From Burhinus oedicnemus (lineage: Eukaryota; Chordata; Aves; Charadriiformes; Burhinidae), in NCBI GenBank assembly GCA_008921705.1, contig VFFE01006978.1, positions 710,255-774,254 of the forward strand: a stretch of 64,000 nt of DNA, given 5' to 3'. The position numbers and the translations under genes are program-made. Position 1 is the stretch's first letter, and each line of letters begins with the position of its first letter. The notes under the pieces were generated by a model that had not been told where the DNA came from, ran no database searches, and was given only the letters and a program-made list of their open reading frames with translations. This document shows, piece after piece, positions 1 through 13,424 of this stretch.

Positions 1-2938
1 TTTTTGCCCCTTTTTTGGTGGAAAGCAATAGGTACCACCAACATGCCTTTCAGATATCTTTAGTCTGTCTCAAAATTACACTGAGATCAAAAAAACATTG
101 TAGAACTAGTGCCAACTAGGTTGATGTTTGGGGGCCAGGGATTTTAAACTTGGCAGTGAAGGAACTGTTCTGAACTGGTTTGAGAACTGATTCAATTTTT
201 TTCTTCCTGCAGAACTGAGCTTCTGTGAGGTGTGGGGGGGGGAAATTAAGAACTTGAGATTCTTATTTCAGGCTTGAAAACCCTATTCTAGGTATTTGGA
301 ACACAGTTTTGTCTCTGGCATAGAAAAAATGATGAGTGGTTGTTCTGATCCAGATTTCCGCTGTTCCCTGTTAATAAGCTGTATAGCTCAAATTGTAGTG
401 AGCTGATAAAAAGGCCAGTTCTCCCAGCATCTGGCGTGAGCAGTTGAGTCCATGGCCTGTGCAAATGAGAGAGCACTTCGAATACAGGCCTGCGCTTATC
501 TTCATGCTTTCTCGGGTCGGGTCATACTGCACTTCTCCCATTAAAACAGATCTGATGTGTCCTTTGTTCCCAGATAAAAGCATCTATGGATCTGCCAGTC
601 AGAAGGCACAGTGCCTGTGGCTTACCTTACATACAGGAGGGCAGTAATTCTAGAAAGGGAAGTAGGTAGGAGACTGGCATCTACTTGCATTCACCTTCTC
701 ATGTTGCTGTTGCAAGGATGGAATTATTTATGTGGGGTTTTTTTTGCCTTCTCCTGAATGCAGTCAACCAGAGTCTGAGCAGTGCTATTCAGTGTCAGGG
801 TGTTCTCCAGGGGTTTTCTTTTGGGAGAGGGAGCACAGAGGTAGGGCCATGACCGGCTGTTTTTCCATACTGGGTGAGTTCATGTGCACTCCTCACATGT
901 GTCTTTGTTACAATGCTGCTATTGCAGCTCTGACTCAGTCTACGTTTCCAGAGCTAACAGCGGTGCTGTCGTTAATACAAGTTTGAGAAGTCTTCCTCTC
1001 CCGTGATAAAAAGGCCTGTTTGTGATTTCCAGGAGAGAGTTTGGAAACTGTAGCAATGACTTCCTGCTGTAAGAAGAATGCTGCTATCCTTCCCAAGCTC
1101 CAAACCTGCGTGCATCAAAGGTGAAAGTGCCAAGGTTCCCTTCTAGGAAGGTATGGCTATCAGTACCACTAATAGGCTATCCAGAGAGGAAGCAACAAAC
1201 CAAAGCTTTTTAGGGAGCCTTTTGTTTCTGACAAGTGGCTTTCTGCTGAAGCTTAACTTTGGAAAGAAAAGCACATGTCCTCAATGGAGATATGTGGCCA
1301 ACTGCTTCATAGTCCATCATAGCCCTCTTCTGTGTTAGAAGCTGTCCGCCAGGGGAGCTTGCCTTTAGGGGAGGTCCTGGTGTTGGCTATGCTGGACTGC
1401 GTTTATCCTCCAGCTTTTGCTTTACATTGGCTTGGCTACTGACTAAGCTCCTCTGCTTAGACCACTTCAGGCAGCTTTATTTCTTTTTAACTCTCTGAAA
1501 GAGCGTTGCAGGAGAACAGTCATCATGGTCAGTTCTGCCCTGTAGTCTTATGGCCATCTAACATGCCTCTTGGGTGATAGCTGTGAGTGGTGGGACTGCT
1601 TAGTAGTTGGCAGCAGTCTCTGTAAGAGACTGAAATTTCTGGGACTGCTTGGAACTGCTGCTTTTGTCACTTTTCCATCTTTTAAAGTGAGGGAGTGGCA
1701 TCCATGGAGAACCTTGATGGGGTTTTGATGCAATCAACTGATTTAAGTTAAATTCAGTTGCTTTTCTGCTTCTTCACGGTAGAGTCATGCTGTGTGTAGG
1801 TACTGCTGGGAGAGAATCTGCGTTCTTCGTTACTAGAGGAACCTGTTCAAGGGCTGGCCAAGTAGTGACAAGCAAGCTGACCCTGGTCAGGGCAGCATTC
1901 AAGGCTACGCCAGGCCAGGCAGAAACAGCGTGTGTGATACCAGTCTAGAGGTGTGAAGCACCATGTGATAGATTAGACAGAAGCTTGGAAAGAAAGAGAC
2001 TCTCTGGTGATTTATGCAAACTTGTATCTGATTTTAATAATATGATTCTGAAAATGTTTTTTATGCTAAAGAAATTAATTTAAATTGATATTTTACGAAG
2101 CTTTTTTTCCTCTCTTAGAACTTAGTTTCCTCTGAAATCCTTTTCTCCTAAAAAAGTATCTTGTGATTGTACCTGGTTTTCCTTATTTCCTCAGAGAACT
2201 GAGTGACTGAAAAAAGGAGGGACTGATTGACTTGAAAATTGGACTTCTGAGGCCTAAGCTAATGTCTCAAAACCTGAGATGTCCTTCCTTCTGCATATGG
2301 CTGGATAAAATGTGCTCTTTTATAAATGGCTGGCTCACTGCTGTTATGTATGTGCTTACCATTGTAGAGATGAGCCTGCTTTCTGGACACCTGATTGCAC
2401 TCAGGAGCAGGGAATAGCAACTCCTTTCTCTGTATATCTACAAAATGTGTGAACGGATAATGCAAGAAGTATTCTTCCATACATAATGACTAATTTGATT
2501 TAATTTAGGTACTGTTTTTGATGTAACTTGGAAGTTGCAGTTGCCTGGAGAAATACTGCTAGTTTGCCCTATGAGCAGATGCACCAATCTTGTAAAGTGG
2601 GCTTTGAGGGTGTAACCTTGGGGTTTATTGATGACATTTAACGTGATCCTAGCATTCATACAGTGCAGTGTGAAAGACAGTCTGCACTATTGCATGTAAA
2701 ATGGGTGTTGCCACTTTGTGGTACTGCTTTATGTATGTGTGTAAATGACTGCAGAAGACTGCAAATAAATGGAGGCAGTAGCTCTTGCATGTATCAGCGG
2801 TATCCTGAAATGACAATTTCTGTGTATGGAAAAGAAATACCTTATCAGTTGGAAGAGAAGTGAGTGAATGTAAGGCAAGGTAAGACCAGTGTCTCTGAAC
2901 TACTGTTACTGTCCAGGCTTTTTGATACAAAGATTTTT

Positions 2939-2954
2939 GTCATCACGTGATGAC
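2939..2954. promoter_or_regulatory. 16-bp perfect palindrome with TCACGTGA core
   Basis: GTCATCACGTGATGAC is its own reverse complement. The centre is TCACGTGA, the M-box/E-box preferred by MITF/TFE and USF bHLH-zip dimers. Factor identity is inferred from motif only. Confidence 0.4.
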
Positions 2955-5187
2955 CCAAGTAGGCCACAATGTCTACTTTTTTTTTTTCTCTCTCACTAAG
3001 CAATAGTATGTTCCTTTCCTTCCTTTTTTCCTCACTCTCCAACACTACTATGCTTTATCATTGTATCTAGAAAGTTGATCAGGCTTTTAGGGAAAACTTA
3101 TTTTTGATTAATAGGCAGATGTTTTGGTTGGCTATATTGCTGTGTATTTGTAATTTGTAGTTGGCTGCAGAATTCATGGGTGAGGAGAGCAGCTAACTTT
3201 CTCTAGCTTTCTGAACAGGACTGGTTTGTACTTGGGGGGAGGAAACTGCGCATAAAGCTGTACATGTAAAGTTCAAGGAGCGTTTAGGTGTTCTAGGGGC
3301 TGGGTCTAACATAATCCAGATGGTTTAATTTCTTGCTCATTTTTCCAATGCTTTTGCCTGGAGGCTTTTTTTTTTTTTTCCTCCAGATTGTTTTCCCAAG
3401 TGACCAGATAGCAGCAAAGAGCAAGGGGATGGACCTGGAATTAAGCCGGCTAAAGCCAGCGGTTGGGAGATCTTTGTTCTGTTCTGTCTTGATCGCAAGC
3501 TTCCCAACAGACCTTGGTGGGGGTGGGGGCATGGATCCCAATTCTTTATCTTCTTTATTTTCTTTTCCCCCTCCGTGAGTAAAATGGAAATCTAGTGTTA
3601 CTTAAATGAGCAGCTAAATTCTTCTTAGTGTTGGTGTTGAATTGACATACCTTGTAAAGTCCGTAAATAAACTGCGGGCTTATAGAAATGTCCTGTGTGG
3701 ATATGTTGGCTTTTTATTTTTTCTTGCAGTGCATTTGTTTAAAGTGAATTATCTATTAAGTCCCAGGAAAGTGGCTCTTCATTTTACTCTTGGACTGCAA
3801 CTTATTAGTGATATCCAGAGGGGTCAGTGGCATAAATAATGTTTGTTTCGAGACTTGTTGGGTGCAAAAGGCGCGGGGGGGGAGGGGGGAATATACTTCA
3901 CAGTGAAGAGAGCTGTTTTGTTTGGTGTGGCTAATCAGGAGTGAGGCTGGAATTGCTCATAGCTGTCATTCGGGTTTTGTTTCAAAGTCCAAGGACCTAC
4001 TGGGAAAAACAAAAAGCTAATGAAAGCTGACTGTATTTCAACCCAAACCCTGTGGAATCCAAAATGATGTCCTGACACTCCGTGTATTCTTATTCTCCTG
4101 CATTCCCATGGTTACTAAGGTAACAGGTTTTTAGAGGCTTTACATCTTCATTGTCAAGTATTTGCTACACTTATTGTTGCTGTTTGCAGATTAGGGCAAT
4201 TTAAACAATGCCTTTTGAAATGGGGACCAAAAAATACAAAAAGAAATATAGTAGAAATAGATGTAATGAATCAATTACCCTCTCGTTTAAATTTTCAGTG
4301 CTGCTTCTCAGAAGCTGCACACAAAATGTCACACTTGTTTAGTGTAGGGATTTTAGGCATGGAGAAATGCTTTTTTAAGGTGTGTTTATTACAGGACTCT
4401 TTGAATACAGACGTGAAGATTACCACATGTGACTTAGTGCCTTTTCCAACCAACAGAATTGTTGTGAAGAAACTTAAGTTCTTATTTGTATCAGGGTATT
4501 GGTTCTCCTCTTATAATACATCTAAGACAGTTACCTGAATCTTGTAAGCTGTGTTACTTTTGCATTACTGCAGCTGTGAAATCATACTTTAAAAATTAAG
4601 TGGCCAGGGAAAAATAGGAAAATAAATTTTCTAAAAAAGTTTAACTACATGTAGAACTCTGTAGCCAAACATGCTTTATTGATGCTTCTCTGTGTCCATG
4701 TAGCTCAAGCAGAAATACACTTGTTCACGTTTTCCAGGGAAAACTGAGTTGTGGAAGAGGTGGTCAAGCTTGTAAACATATCTCCAAGAAGATGACTTTT
4801 TAAAATTGATTTAGTTCCTGCTGGCTTCTTCAAAGTTTGTGCATTGCTGCAGCAAGCAGCTTCTGCATCTGTGGTAGAAGAGCTGTTTTTTAAAAAAATT
4901 GTGCAAATGTTAACTCTTGAAACTAGTGAGGACTTCATATCACACTGATTTGACTGTTAGTTGAGTAATTGTAAACTTCTTGGGTCATAGTTTTCTTTCC
5001 GTAAGATATGGATAATGCCCAGATACAAGTTTGGAAAGAATACTGTAGATCAATTTGTGTGGATGAAGTGCTACGGGAGGGTTCGATGCTGTATATATAA
5101 GATCATATGCTCAGATCATGACATGCAAAAGATAAAGTTGGAACTCTTTCTATTAGTGACTTCCCAATGTTTCAGTTAAGCTAAAGT

Positions 5188-5295
5188 TTTATTTTTATTA
5201 TTATTAAATTATTAAAACTAATTATATAACTAATTCAGTTGTTCTAATTATTTATGTGCTTTAATTAAAAAAAGCATGGAATTAATTGCACTCAT
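5188..5295. other. AT-rich block dense in TAAT/ATTA cores
   Basis: This block is almost entirely A and T and contains many TAAT/ATTA homeodomain-type cores, including TTATTATTATTAAATTATTA, CTAATTATATAACTAATTC, TTCTAATTATT and GGAATTAATTGC. It could be a conserved enhancer or plain AT-rich sequence. Confidence 0.25.
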
Positions 5296-7800
5296 GCAGC
5301 CAACTAGTGCTATGATTGTATAACTATAACATAGTTTAAATAATTGCTATTTTTGTAAAAAGGATGAAGTTTAAATCTTATTGTTTCATTGATGTTTTTC
5401 AGTATGGTTTCTTTTTTACCCCATCCACTTCCCTTGCCTCCTAAATAGTTTTTTGCTCTTTGCCTGCTGCAGTTTAAAAGCTTTTAAAGCATCAAAGTTT
5501 GTTAGCACCTTGCTGTAGAGCTGCTTACAGCTGATGTTGCTAGAAAGATAGTGTGAACAGAGTTGGAAGAGGCAGGGGAAACACTGAAACTGTTGTTAAA
5601 ACTGTTTTTTAGATTAAAAAATATTACTTCATATATATTAAATCGTTCACATTTTTGATCTTTCTCACTGCTAGTTACTTAGTTTGTTGTATCTTTTCAT
5701 TTAACAAACTGAGCAGCTTATTATGTATTCATGTATGCAACCTGTGCTCATCTTTAATTCTGTAGCTAGCAGTAGCATTTCTGACCCTGCATAAAAGCCC
5801 TTGTTTAAACTAAGTTTTGTTAAAACAAAATCTCCTTTCAAACTGTATGACCTACATGCCAGAATTTCAGAATAAGTAATCCTATAAAGTAATTTTCTAG
5901 GGACAAGCAACATTTTTCCTGTGACTGAAGTGTTTTGCTTTTGCTGTCTCTTCTCCCTTTATAATAAAGCTGTGTCAGATCAATGACCTTAAAGATTAGA
6001 GTTTCTGTGAGACTGAATGTGTGAAGTGGGCTTGGGATCGAGTTTGGGATGATGTTTGTTTTGTGGCTTTCCATGCTGCCATCTCGGACATTCCAGCTGT
6101 TTTAATGCTGACTGTTGTGCACAGTCTGAAGCAGAATGTATGCAGCTGAGGTATGGTATATAATGAGTCCTTTTTGCCTGGCAGAAATAAGATATTTCTA
6201 GTGGAGAAGAATCCTGCCAGGCTGGGGAAGATACAGGTATTGTTCTCTTTGTGTGTCCTTGAAATGAGTCTATTGCTGTATACTCTAGAGCCTTTTATTG
6301 GGCAAACCCGTGCACTGGCACTAGCGGTGGGTGAGATCCCAATGCTGCTGAAATAAATCACCACCACTGTCGCTGCTGTCTTCATCTAGGCAAGACTCTC
6401 ACTCTGAAAGTATACACTTAGATTACATTTGTTACAACGGCAGGTTATATAAAACAGCAGTCTTGCCACTTATTTGTGGCTAAATATAGTTTCTTTGGAA
6501 GCATAAGGTGGAGAGGCCCTGCTGAGTGCTGTTTTGTTACAGTTGTGCAGGTGGTGCTGATGGTGGTTTGTGCTTAGCTAGGCAAGAAGTAGTTACCCAT
6601 GTTTGGTTACAACCATCACTACCCTCAATATCAGCAAGAGGTAACTTTCTTGAGGTAGGCAAGACTTAAGAGGCTATTGTGCAGATACTCTTAAGTACGG
6701 AGCAGATTACCCCAGAAAAAGGGAGGTGACGGATGGGTGGCTGACACCAGAGGGGTGAAGCCGAATGCGGACTGAATTATTCCCCGCAATGAAAGACATT
6801 CTGTAATAAATACCTTCCTTCCCTGCTGGAGAAGGGATGAACATTCACCCGTCTCCTGTGTACAGAACCCCTCAGAGGAGACTGGAGGGGTCCGCCACCA
6901 CAGGGAGTGGGGAGGATGTCTGGGTGCTTTGTGTATGCTCTGACATTCCAAATATAACCAAATATAATATAAAAGCATTTGTGTGGACCTCAAGGGATCC
7001 TTGTATATTGCGAATGAAAACCAGCATTCCTCCTTCCCTCTTCTGCTCCCCCATCCAAAAGGCAGGAGCAAGTCTTAAGCAAAAAAGGGGTTTTTAACCT
7101 TTTTTTTTTTTTTCTTCAATTCTACCTCTTTTGGTTTTTTAAGCAAGTTTTTTGTATTTATCAGTAGACTTAATTTACTTTTTTTGTTGTTTAACTAATC
7201 AAATTGCATCGTAATTGCTCATTGGGCAGAGGAAATAAATAGAGAACTGTGGAACTGGAAGCACGAAACTGTAAAAGAACCAGAATTAGCAGCCATTTCT
7301 TACTGCACCTCAGTGGGTATTTCAGGCTCATGGGCTTAGATCAACATGTCCAGGCAGATATTTTGTTTCACATCTGGGAAATACAAGCTTAACCTGATGG
7401 TTTATAATAGCCATCAAAAACCAGAAAATGTCTAGTAACAGAGAGAGAAACTTGTCTTCATAAAATTGGTGCATATAGAGAACCTGTGTTTGAGCAAATA
7501 AGAGTTAGATGAAGAGTAAGTGTGTACAGTTTAAATTGGGCTGACAAAAATACTGGTTTTATTTCTGGGGGAGAAAATCGGAAGTAGGGAAAAAGAAGCA
7601 AATTTACGAATAAAATGCTCCTTGAAAATAATTAAAGAGAAGCTGAGCAGTTGAAATTCCTTACTCCATCGTCCTGGATTTTTGTTGTATGTGTTACCCT
7701 GTTTTGATTTGTTCTAGGGAGAAAGTTGGTAGGTGAAAGGTAGAGGGGATCCCATGGCTGAGGCTGAACTGTGAGTTTAACCAGGCCTCCCTGCAGCACA

Positions 7801-7825
7801 TGGGCACCCTGTCTGAGGGTGCCCA
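7801..7825. other. 10-bp perfect hairpin
   Basis: TGGGCACCCT, a five-base loop GTCTG, and AGGGTGCCCA form a GC-rich stem. The neighbourhood (7770-7880) is locally GC-rich. There are no U-tract or gene-end signals nearby, so no terminator or RNA gene is claimed. Confidence 0.6.
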
Positions 7826-9196
7826 GCACACTTTTACTGCTGTCTTACTGCGCCGGCAGCGGGGGAACTGCTGGGACACGTAGGGTCTTCTCTTGCTGTC
7901 TCTGCTCTTTTGTTTGGGATAGGGAGCTAAGTTTAGATTAAGGGTTTTGCTTGTTATGCTTGATTCTGCCGTGTACAGAAATTAAAGACTTGTTATCTGA
8001 GGAGATTTCATTAGTTTTTATGAAATATATACCACCTTACTTTTTGGAGAAAATGTAGTTGCCCAGAGCCAGAAGCTACGTGTTTACTGACGCTAGTTGT
8101 CAATGCAGCAGTGCTGCCTTGGGCCTTGTATGCAAATGCTCTTGAAACACCAGCATGAGGAAGCATCCATTTATTATGTGGAAGTTACAGTGTGAATAAA
8201 GAAACCAATAATAGAAACCCTACTTTGCTTCACATAAATTCACAGCAAGTCTTACATGCAGTCAAGTGGAAGAGCTTCCATTTATCTAGAAACCTGTGGC
8301 TTGTATTTAAAGCAAGTGTGACCTTGCCACCCTAACAAATACAGTAATCTCAACAAGAGGCAAGGCAAATGAGTATGTTAGAAAAGGCAAATGTTATGTA
8401 TGTGGCAAGCATCTTGTAATATATTGCAGGTACCAGATAAGCTTCAGTAATACATGTTTCATTAGGGCATGACACTGAATTTGACACAAAGTATTTTGGA
8501 CTGGGAAATTCTTCACTTCTTCATGCTGCTCAGTTCTGCTCCCCAACTACATCTCTCTTGCACTTTAAAATGGTGCCAATATCTTCTGTTAAGGTTTTCA
8601 TTGCCTAGTTTATAAGCAATTACACACAATACCTGGTGCCTCAGCCAGTCGCCTTTGGAAAAAGAATGAGAAAGGATTGTTATGCTGAAAATGGGTGTTT
8701 AAATAACAAACAAACAAAAAGCTACTTATTTCTGTTTGAGATTTTTCTTTGCTAAGCTTCAGCTTTTGATTTCATTCCATATTCAATTGATGGGTTGGGT
8801 AGTGCCCGCAAGTATTCCAGGCGTGGCTCTTGAAAGACACTATTTCCATTTCTGTTCATGAAAGTTTCAATAAACCATATACGAGCATATTTAATACAGA
8901 ATCTAAGTGTGCTAGCTGAAGAGCTTGTTCTGCTTTTCTATCCTTATAGGAATTACTTGACTAGCCCATGTGGAGTACTGCCTTTTTGTCAACTTTTTAG
9001 ATTCTGTTTTAAATGCCTTCTGAAAACTTATCTCTCCTGATAATCTTACAGGAGTCTATCCAATGGAAACATTTCTATTGAAAATATATTTCAGTTTATC
9101 CAAACTATTTATTAGTGCAATCATAAGAAACTTATACTTTCATATGAGGCATGAAGTACATGTTCTTCCTTGCAACACACTGATCAGTGATACAGG

Positions 9197-9831
9197 ATGA
9201 CGATGAGCCAGCAATGTGCCCTTGTGGCCAAGAAGGCCAATGGCATCCTGGGGTGCATCAAGAGGTGTGTGGCAAGCAGGTCGCGGGAGGTTATCCTCCC
9301 CCTCTACTCTGCCCTGGTAAGGCCACATCTGGAGTACTGTGTCCACGTCTGGGCTCCCCAGTTCAAGAAGGACAGGGAACTGCTGGAAAGGGTACAGCAG
9401 AGGGCTACAAAGATGATTAAGGGGCTGGAACATCTTTCTTATGAGGAAAGGCTGAGGGACTTGGATCTTTTTAGTCTGGAGAAGAGAAGGGTCAGAGGGG
9501 ATCTCATCAATGCTTACAAATACTTAAAGGGAGGATGCCGGGAGGATGGGAGCAGTCTTTTTTCAGTGGTGCCCAGTGACAGGACAAGAGGAAACAGGCA
9601 CAAACTTGACCATAGGAAGTTCCATCTCAACATGAGGAGGAACTTCTTTCCTTTGAGGGTGGCAGAGCACTGGAACAGGCTGCCCAGAGAGGTGGTGAGT
9701 CTCCGACGCTAGAGACATTGAAAACCTGCCTGGATGCCGTCCTGTGCAACCTGCTCTAGGTGTCCCTGCTCTGGCAGGGGGGTTGGACTAGATGATCTCC
9801 AGAGGTCCCTTCCAACCCCTGTGATTCAATT
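9197..9831 (+). mobile_element. CR1 LINE, 5'-truncated, 3' end of ORF2 plus 3' UTR
   Basis: This is a chicken-repeat-1 retrotransposon fragment. A 171-codon frame (9197-9712) encodes the C-terminal end of the CR1 reverse-transcriptase polyprotein, with the family blocks [80 protein letters not shown] and [12 protein letters not shown]. The frame breaks in the block after EVV (about 9695-9710), where one base appears missing relative to the other CR1 at 62330. The 3' UTR has the usual GGTTGGACTAGATGATCTCC and ends GTGATTCAAT, a remnant of the 8-base CR1 tail. It is truncated at the 5' end, lacks the catalytic RT core and endonuclease, and is not autonomous. The long open frame suggests moderate age. 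Confidence 0.95.
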
Positions 9832-11139
9832 GTAAAAGATTCTACTGGGTGCTTCATGTGTGTATTTTCAGAAATGTATGTGTAATGTTTCTGTGTGTAT
9901 CTGTCTAGGGCTATGTAAGTAAGGGTGCCAACCTTGACTGAATTTGAGAACAGAATTTTGCAACTATGAGGTTTGTTTTTCTCTTAAAAAACATTGTGGG
10001 TTTTTTTAAATGGAAGAAGGTTGAATGCCCTTATTTTTAAATGGCAGTCAGAGGATTTATTTATTACATGCCTCTTTAGATCATTCAACAGTGAGATACT
10101 ACATGTCAGTGGGGTAGAGCATATTTACCTTAGTAAGATCCAGGTGTGGTTGAGCACCAGAGAAAACAAGTTCAAATGCCAACTCTCTTGAATTGTGTTT
10201 GATTTTTTTTTTTTTTTTACACATAGTTTGGCTGTTTTAAAAAAAAAAGTTTGAGTTGACTTAGCTGTTTGCATTCTTACGCATTGCGTGTATTTCTGTA
10301 GTTCTCTTAAAAGACTTTTGATACTGAAAGTATGGGTAAAACCAACAAGATGATTTAATTGCTGGAATGTTTAGTGTGCTTCTGGTTCAAACAAGGGAAT
10401 GACTTCTATTCTTTGTGAGTAAAACCAACCTAATGCTTTAGCAGATGTATAATTTCCAGAGAAATAGGGCACTATGAAACATATATGGATTATTAATCTA
10501 CATAATCTGAAACTGAAGAAGATCTAAATTCGACTACGTTCCAGTTTGTGATACTTCAAAAGAACTATTCACATGAGAAAAGGCTGTTCCCCTGAGCTGT
10601 TAGGCAGCCTAGCAATTTATTCCCATTGACAAAGATGACTAATGAAGAGGCACAGATATTGCAGGATCAAGCTATAAACTTCATTCCTGACATACTGGCA
10701 GCTCTTCAAAATGTCTTTTGTTGACAAACAAGGAAGCTCTTTTAGCGTAAATAAGTGTTGTGGCTTGCAGCCCACATTGAACAAAGATGGAATGAAATTT
10801 AAGAATATTCTTTGGTTTTGGTGAAGTGGTTTTCTCTAATGGGAGAGCAGAACATAGAAATGAATCAAGAACCCTTTTGAGGCTGCAAGATTTTATTCAC
10901 TTTATATCCTAAAGCAGCCCATGCTGAACACCATTTGCTATCAGAAACAGTGATTGAATAAGACGGGGGGTTCTCCTTGATAGCAGTGCATAGATGAGGG
11001 ATTGATAATAAACAGTACAAACCTGTTCTTTTGTTTCTCGTCCTCTTTCCTTCCTATAAACTGACAATGCAATTTCCACATGCAGCCCTTGTAATAAGAC
11101 AGTCTGGAGTATGACAAGCTGGGGAGCAGCTTTCCTTTT

Positions 11140-11336
11140 CACCCTGAACACAATCAGGCAGAGGCATGGGTTGCCCAGGGTGGCTGTGCAGTCTGCCTCC
11201 TTGGAGGTTTTCAAGGCTGGACTGGGCAAAGCTGTGAGCAGACAGGTCTGCTTTCATGGCTGACCCTGCTCCTAGTAGGAGGTTGAAATCGAGACCATCT
11301 GACGTCTGCCCCTACCTGAATTATTCTGTGGTTCTA
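11140..11336 (+). mobile_element. Older CR1 3'-end fragment
   Basis: The sequence shows a diverged CR1 3' end: GGGTTGCCCAGGGTGGCTGT, then a phrase matching 'ctccttggaggttttcaagg', then ctggactgggcaaagc, a divergent 'ctagtaggaggttg' tail region, and a final ATTCTGTGGTTCTAAG resembling the CR1 terminal octamers. It belongs to a different, older subfamily than the element at 9197. The left boundary is approximate. Confidence 0.8.
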
Positions 11337-13268
11337 AGAATAAGCAACAGTCAAATCTGTCTGATCTAATTAAATGCAAATCTGCCAATGTAAAAGACAG
11401 TTTTCCATATGGGTTCAACAAGAACAAAATCCCATTCCGTTATATTTGTCTTCACTGAACCAATTAGTGTATGTGCTCCTACTTTAGCCACTTGTACTCT
11501 TGATTTGTCTGTAGAATGTATATGACAGCTGCAAAGTAAATTGTGCTTGGAGGGTGTTGTTTCTGTTGCAGTTCTGCAAGCAATGGTCTTGGATCTCCAG
11601 CGTAGTAATGCTGAAGTGGGTTACAGAGTTGGAATGACTCAGCCTGTTGTCTGTGGAACAGCATTTCTGTGGATTGTGAATGATCTTTGTAAAGTATTAA
11701 AGTTAGATAAATTCTTCCAGAATGTCTATATTATCGACATGGCAGCTCTTAAATCTGGGTGGAGAAACTGTAGGCCATGCAGTAGATCTAAAGTGAATTA
11801 TTCACTGAGTAACCTATTCTTTGACGTTTAGTGCTTTAATAGAAAAGTGATTACAACATGTCTCACTTATTCAAACTATCCAAACTGAATGTATCTCATG
11901 ATCATTACAGAGGCAAATTTTTCAGTATTTGCAGTAGCCTATGAATCTTTCTCATTGTAAGTATATGGAGTGCTACAGCCTATGGTTAGATAGGTATTGT
12001 TGGAATACCCTTAAGGGAGAAAATTTGCTGTTTTTCAGCTCAGTAGTACTGTAGTAGCATGAAACAAAGGCTGAACAAGTACAAAAGATTGTTTGCGGCT
12101 AACTTTGGTTTGTAGCAAGGGATACAGTGGAAACCAGCAGGCCAAAGAGGTGGTCTTCCATCTGTGCTGAAGATGCAAAGTCATGCTATCTAAAGGAAAA
12201 GAAAGATGACATTGCCCTTTAGCCTGGGTTTAATGTAGGTCAGTTGGGTCACCAGATGACATGACTTTAATGGCCAAACTGCTTTTAACAATTGCCTTGG
12301 GCAGTGTTTAATTTCACTGATCTTTGCCAGCCTTCAGGAGAAGAGAGAGGAAAAATCCACCTTATCTTCTGGTTTTCACACGGTGTGTGCTCTGCTGCTT
12401 CTGTGATCTTTTATGACTGGTTGGTATAGAGCAACATGTGCCTATGTGATTATCCACATATGAGAAGTGTCATTTACTTCCAGATTGCTCACAACCCATC
12501 AGACCAGGTTTTTTTGGTTTGTTTTTTACCTCCATTTTTTTGCTGCTGAGGATCTTGGGGACTGAGCAGGCAGATAAGTTATAGTCACATCATCTTTGTA
12601 ATTGCTTGTAATTTGTTCTTCCTGAAAAAGAGTTAAAATGCCGTTACTTCTTTATGTAGAGATATCTATATCTATAGAAATCTGTATTTTTATTTTGATG
12701 ACTTAATTCTCTTTTGTACTGAAACATCTCTAACAAAACCTATTACCTAGTACACATTTTCTAGTATGGGATGCAGACACTACATACTTAAGTATAATAT
12801 TGGTTTGTAATAAATTTCAGGCTGGGCTCACAAAAAGGTTTGCTGGCATTCTTGGGCCGTTCAACTGCTGTATGCAGAATTTCTAGTCAGCTTAAGCTGA
12901 CCTATGATTTGTCACTCTTTCACATGCAGTATCTTCCTTCTCATTGTGAAGCACTGTAACAGAATTAATCATGTACCATAATAACAGAAGAGGAAGGATA
13001 GAGCTGAATTCCCATTGTCCTACTTCTTTTCTGTCCGGATGATGGACTGGGATAGTAGTACAGGGAATATAGAAAATTCTCTTTCAGAAATTCCTCAGTA
13101 TATATCTTGGAAAGCGCATGCATGTGTGTCAGTTTTGTACAAATGCTCTGAATGGGCTGTCGCTCAGGAACAATGTCTTGAGGTTGTAATGGGGAGTGCT
13201 ATTAACATGCTAGCTTAATGGTCTGTAATGGTGGGGAAAAAGACAAAGAAAAGCAAATGTTAAGAGTT

Positions 13269-13288
13269 GGGGGGGGGGGGGGGGGGGG
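13269..13288 (+). repeat. G20 homopolymer
   Basis: Twenty consecutive G residues occur in otherwise ordinary sequence. The run can form a G-quadruplex and its length is prone to sequencing error. Confidence 0.95.
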
Positions 13289-13424
13289 AGTCCAAAGCAA
13301 AAAACATGGTTCTGCCATGCGCATACATTTTTAGTATATCTATATCTTGAAGGTCATGTGCAGTTTGTCTCCTCCCTCTCTTTTCTGCAATAGCAGATAG
13401 TAAAATTGGAAAAAACACAGAGAA

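Larger units (their letters stand above)
1..9196. other. Noncoding, probably GREB1L 5' intron or upstream region
   Basis: Only short chance frames occur (longest about 129 codons at 5996-6385 minus), none with recognisable motifs. It holds the 16-bp palindrome at 2939, the AT-rich block at 5188, and the hairpin at 7801. A small CpG-containing patch at 6695-6910 resembles no element I can name. Confidence 0.6.
9832..13424. other. Noncoding stretch
   Basis: Apart from the CR1 piece at 11140-11336 I see nothing supportable. Frames reach only about 106 codons and lack family motifs. T and A tracts occur near 10207-10249 and the G20 run is at the right edge. Confidence 0.6.

Noticed and set aside
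5996..6385. 129-codon minus-strand frame
   Set aside because: No family similarity, and it overlaps other frames in AT-rich unique DNA.
6691..6910. Possible LTR or promoter fragment (AATAAA with GC-rich flanks)
   Set aside because: No paired LTR, primer-binding site or TG...CA ends could be recognised.
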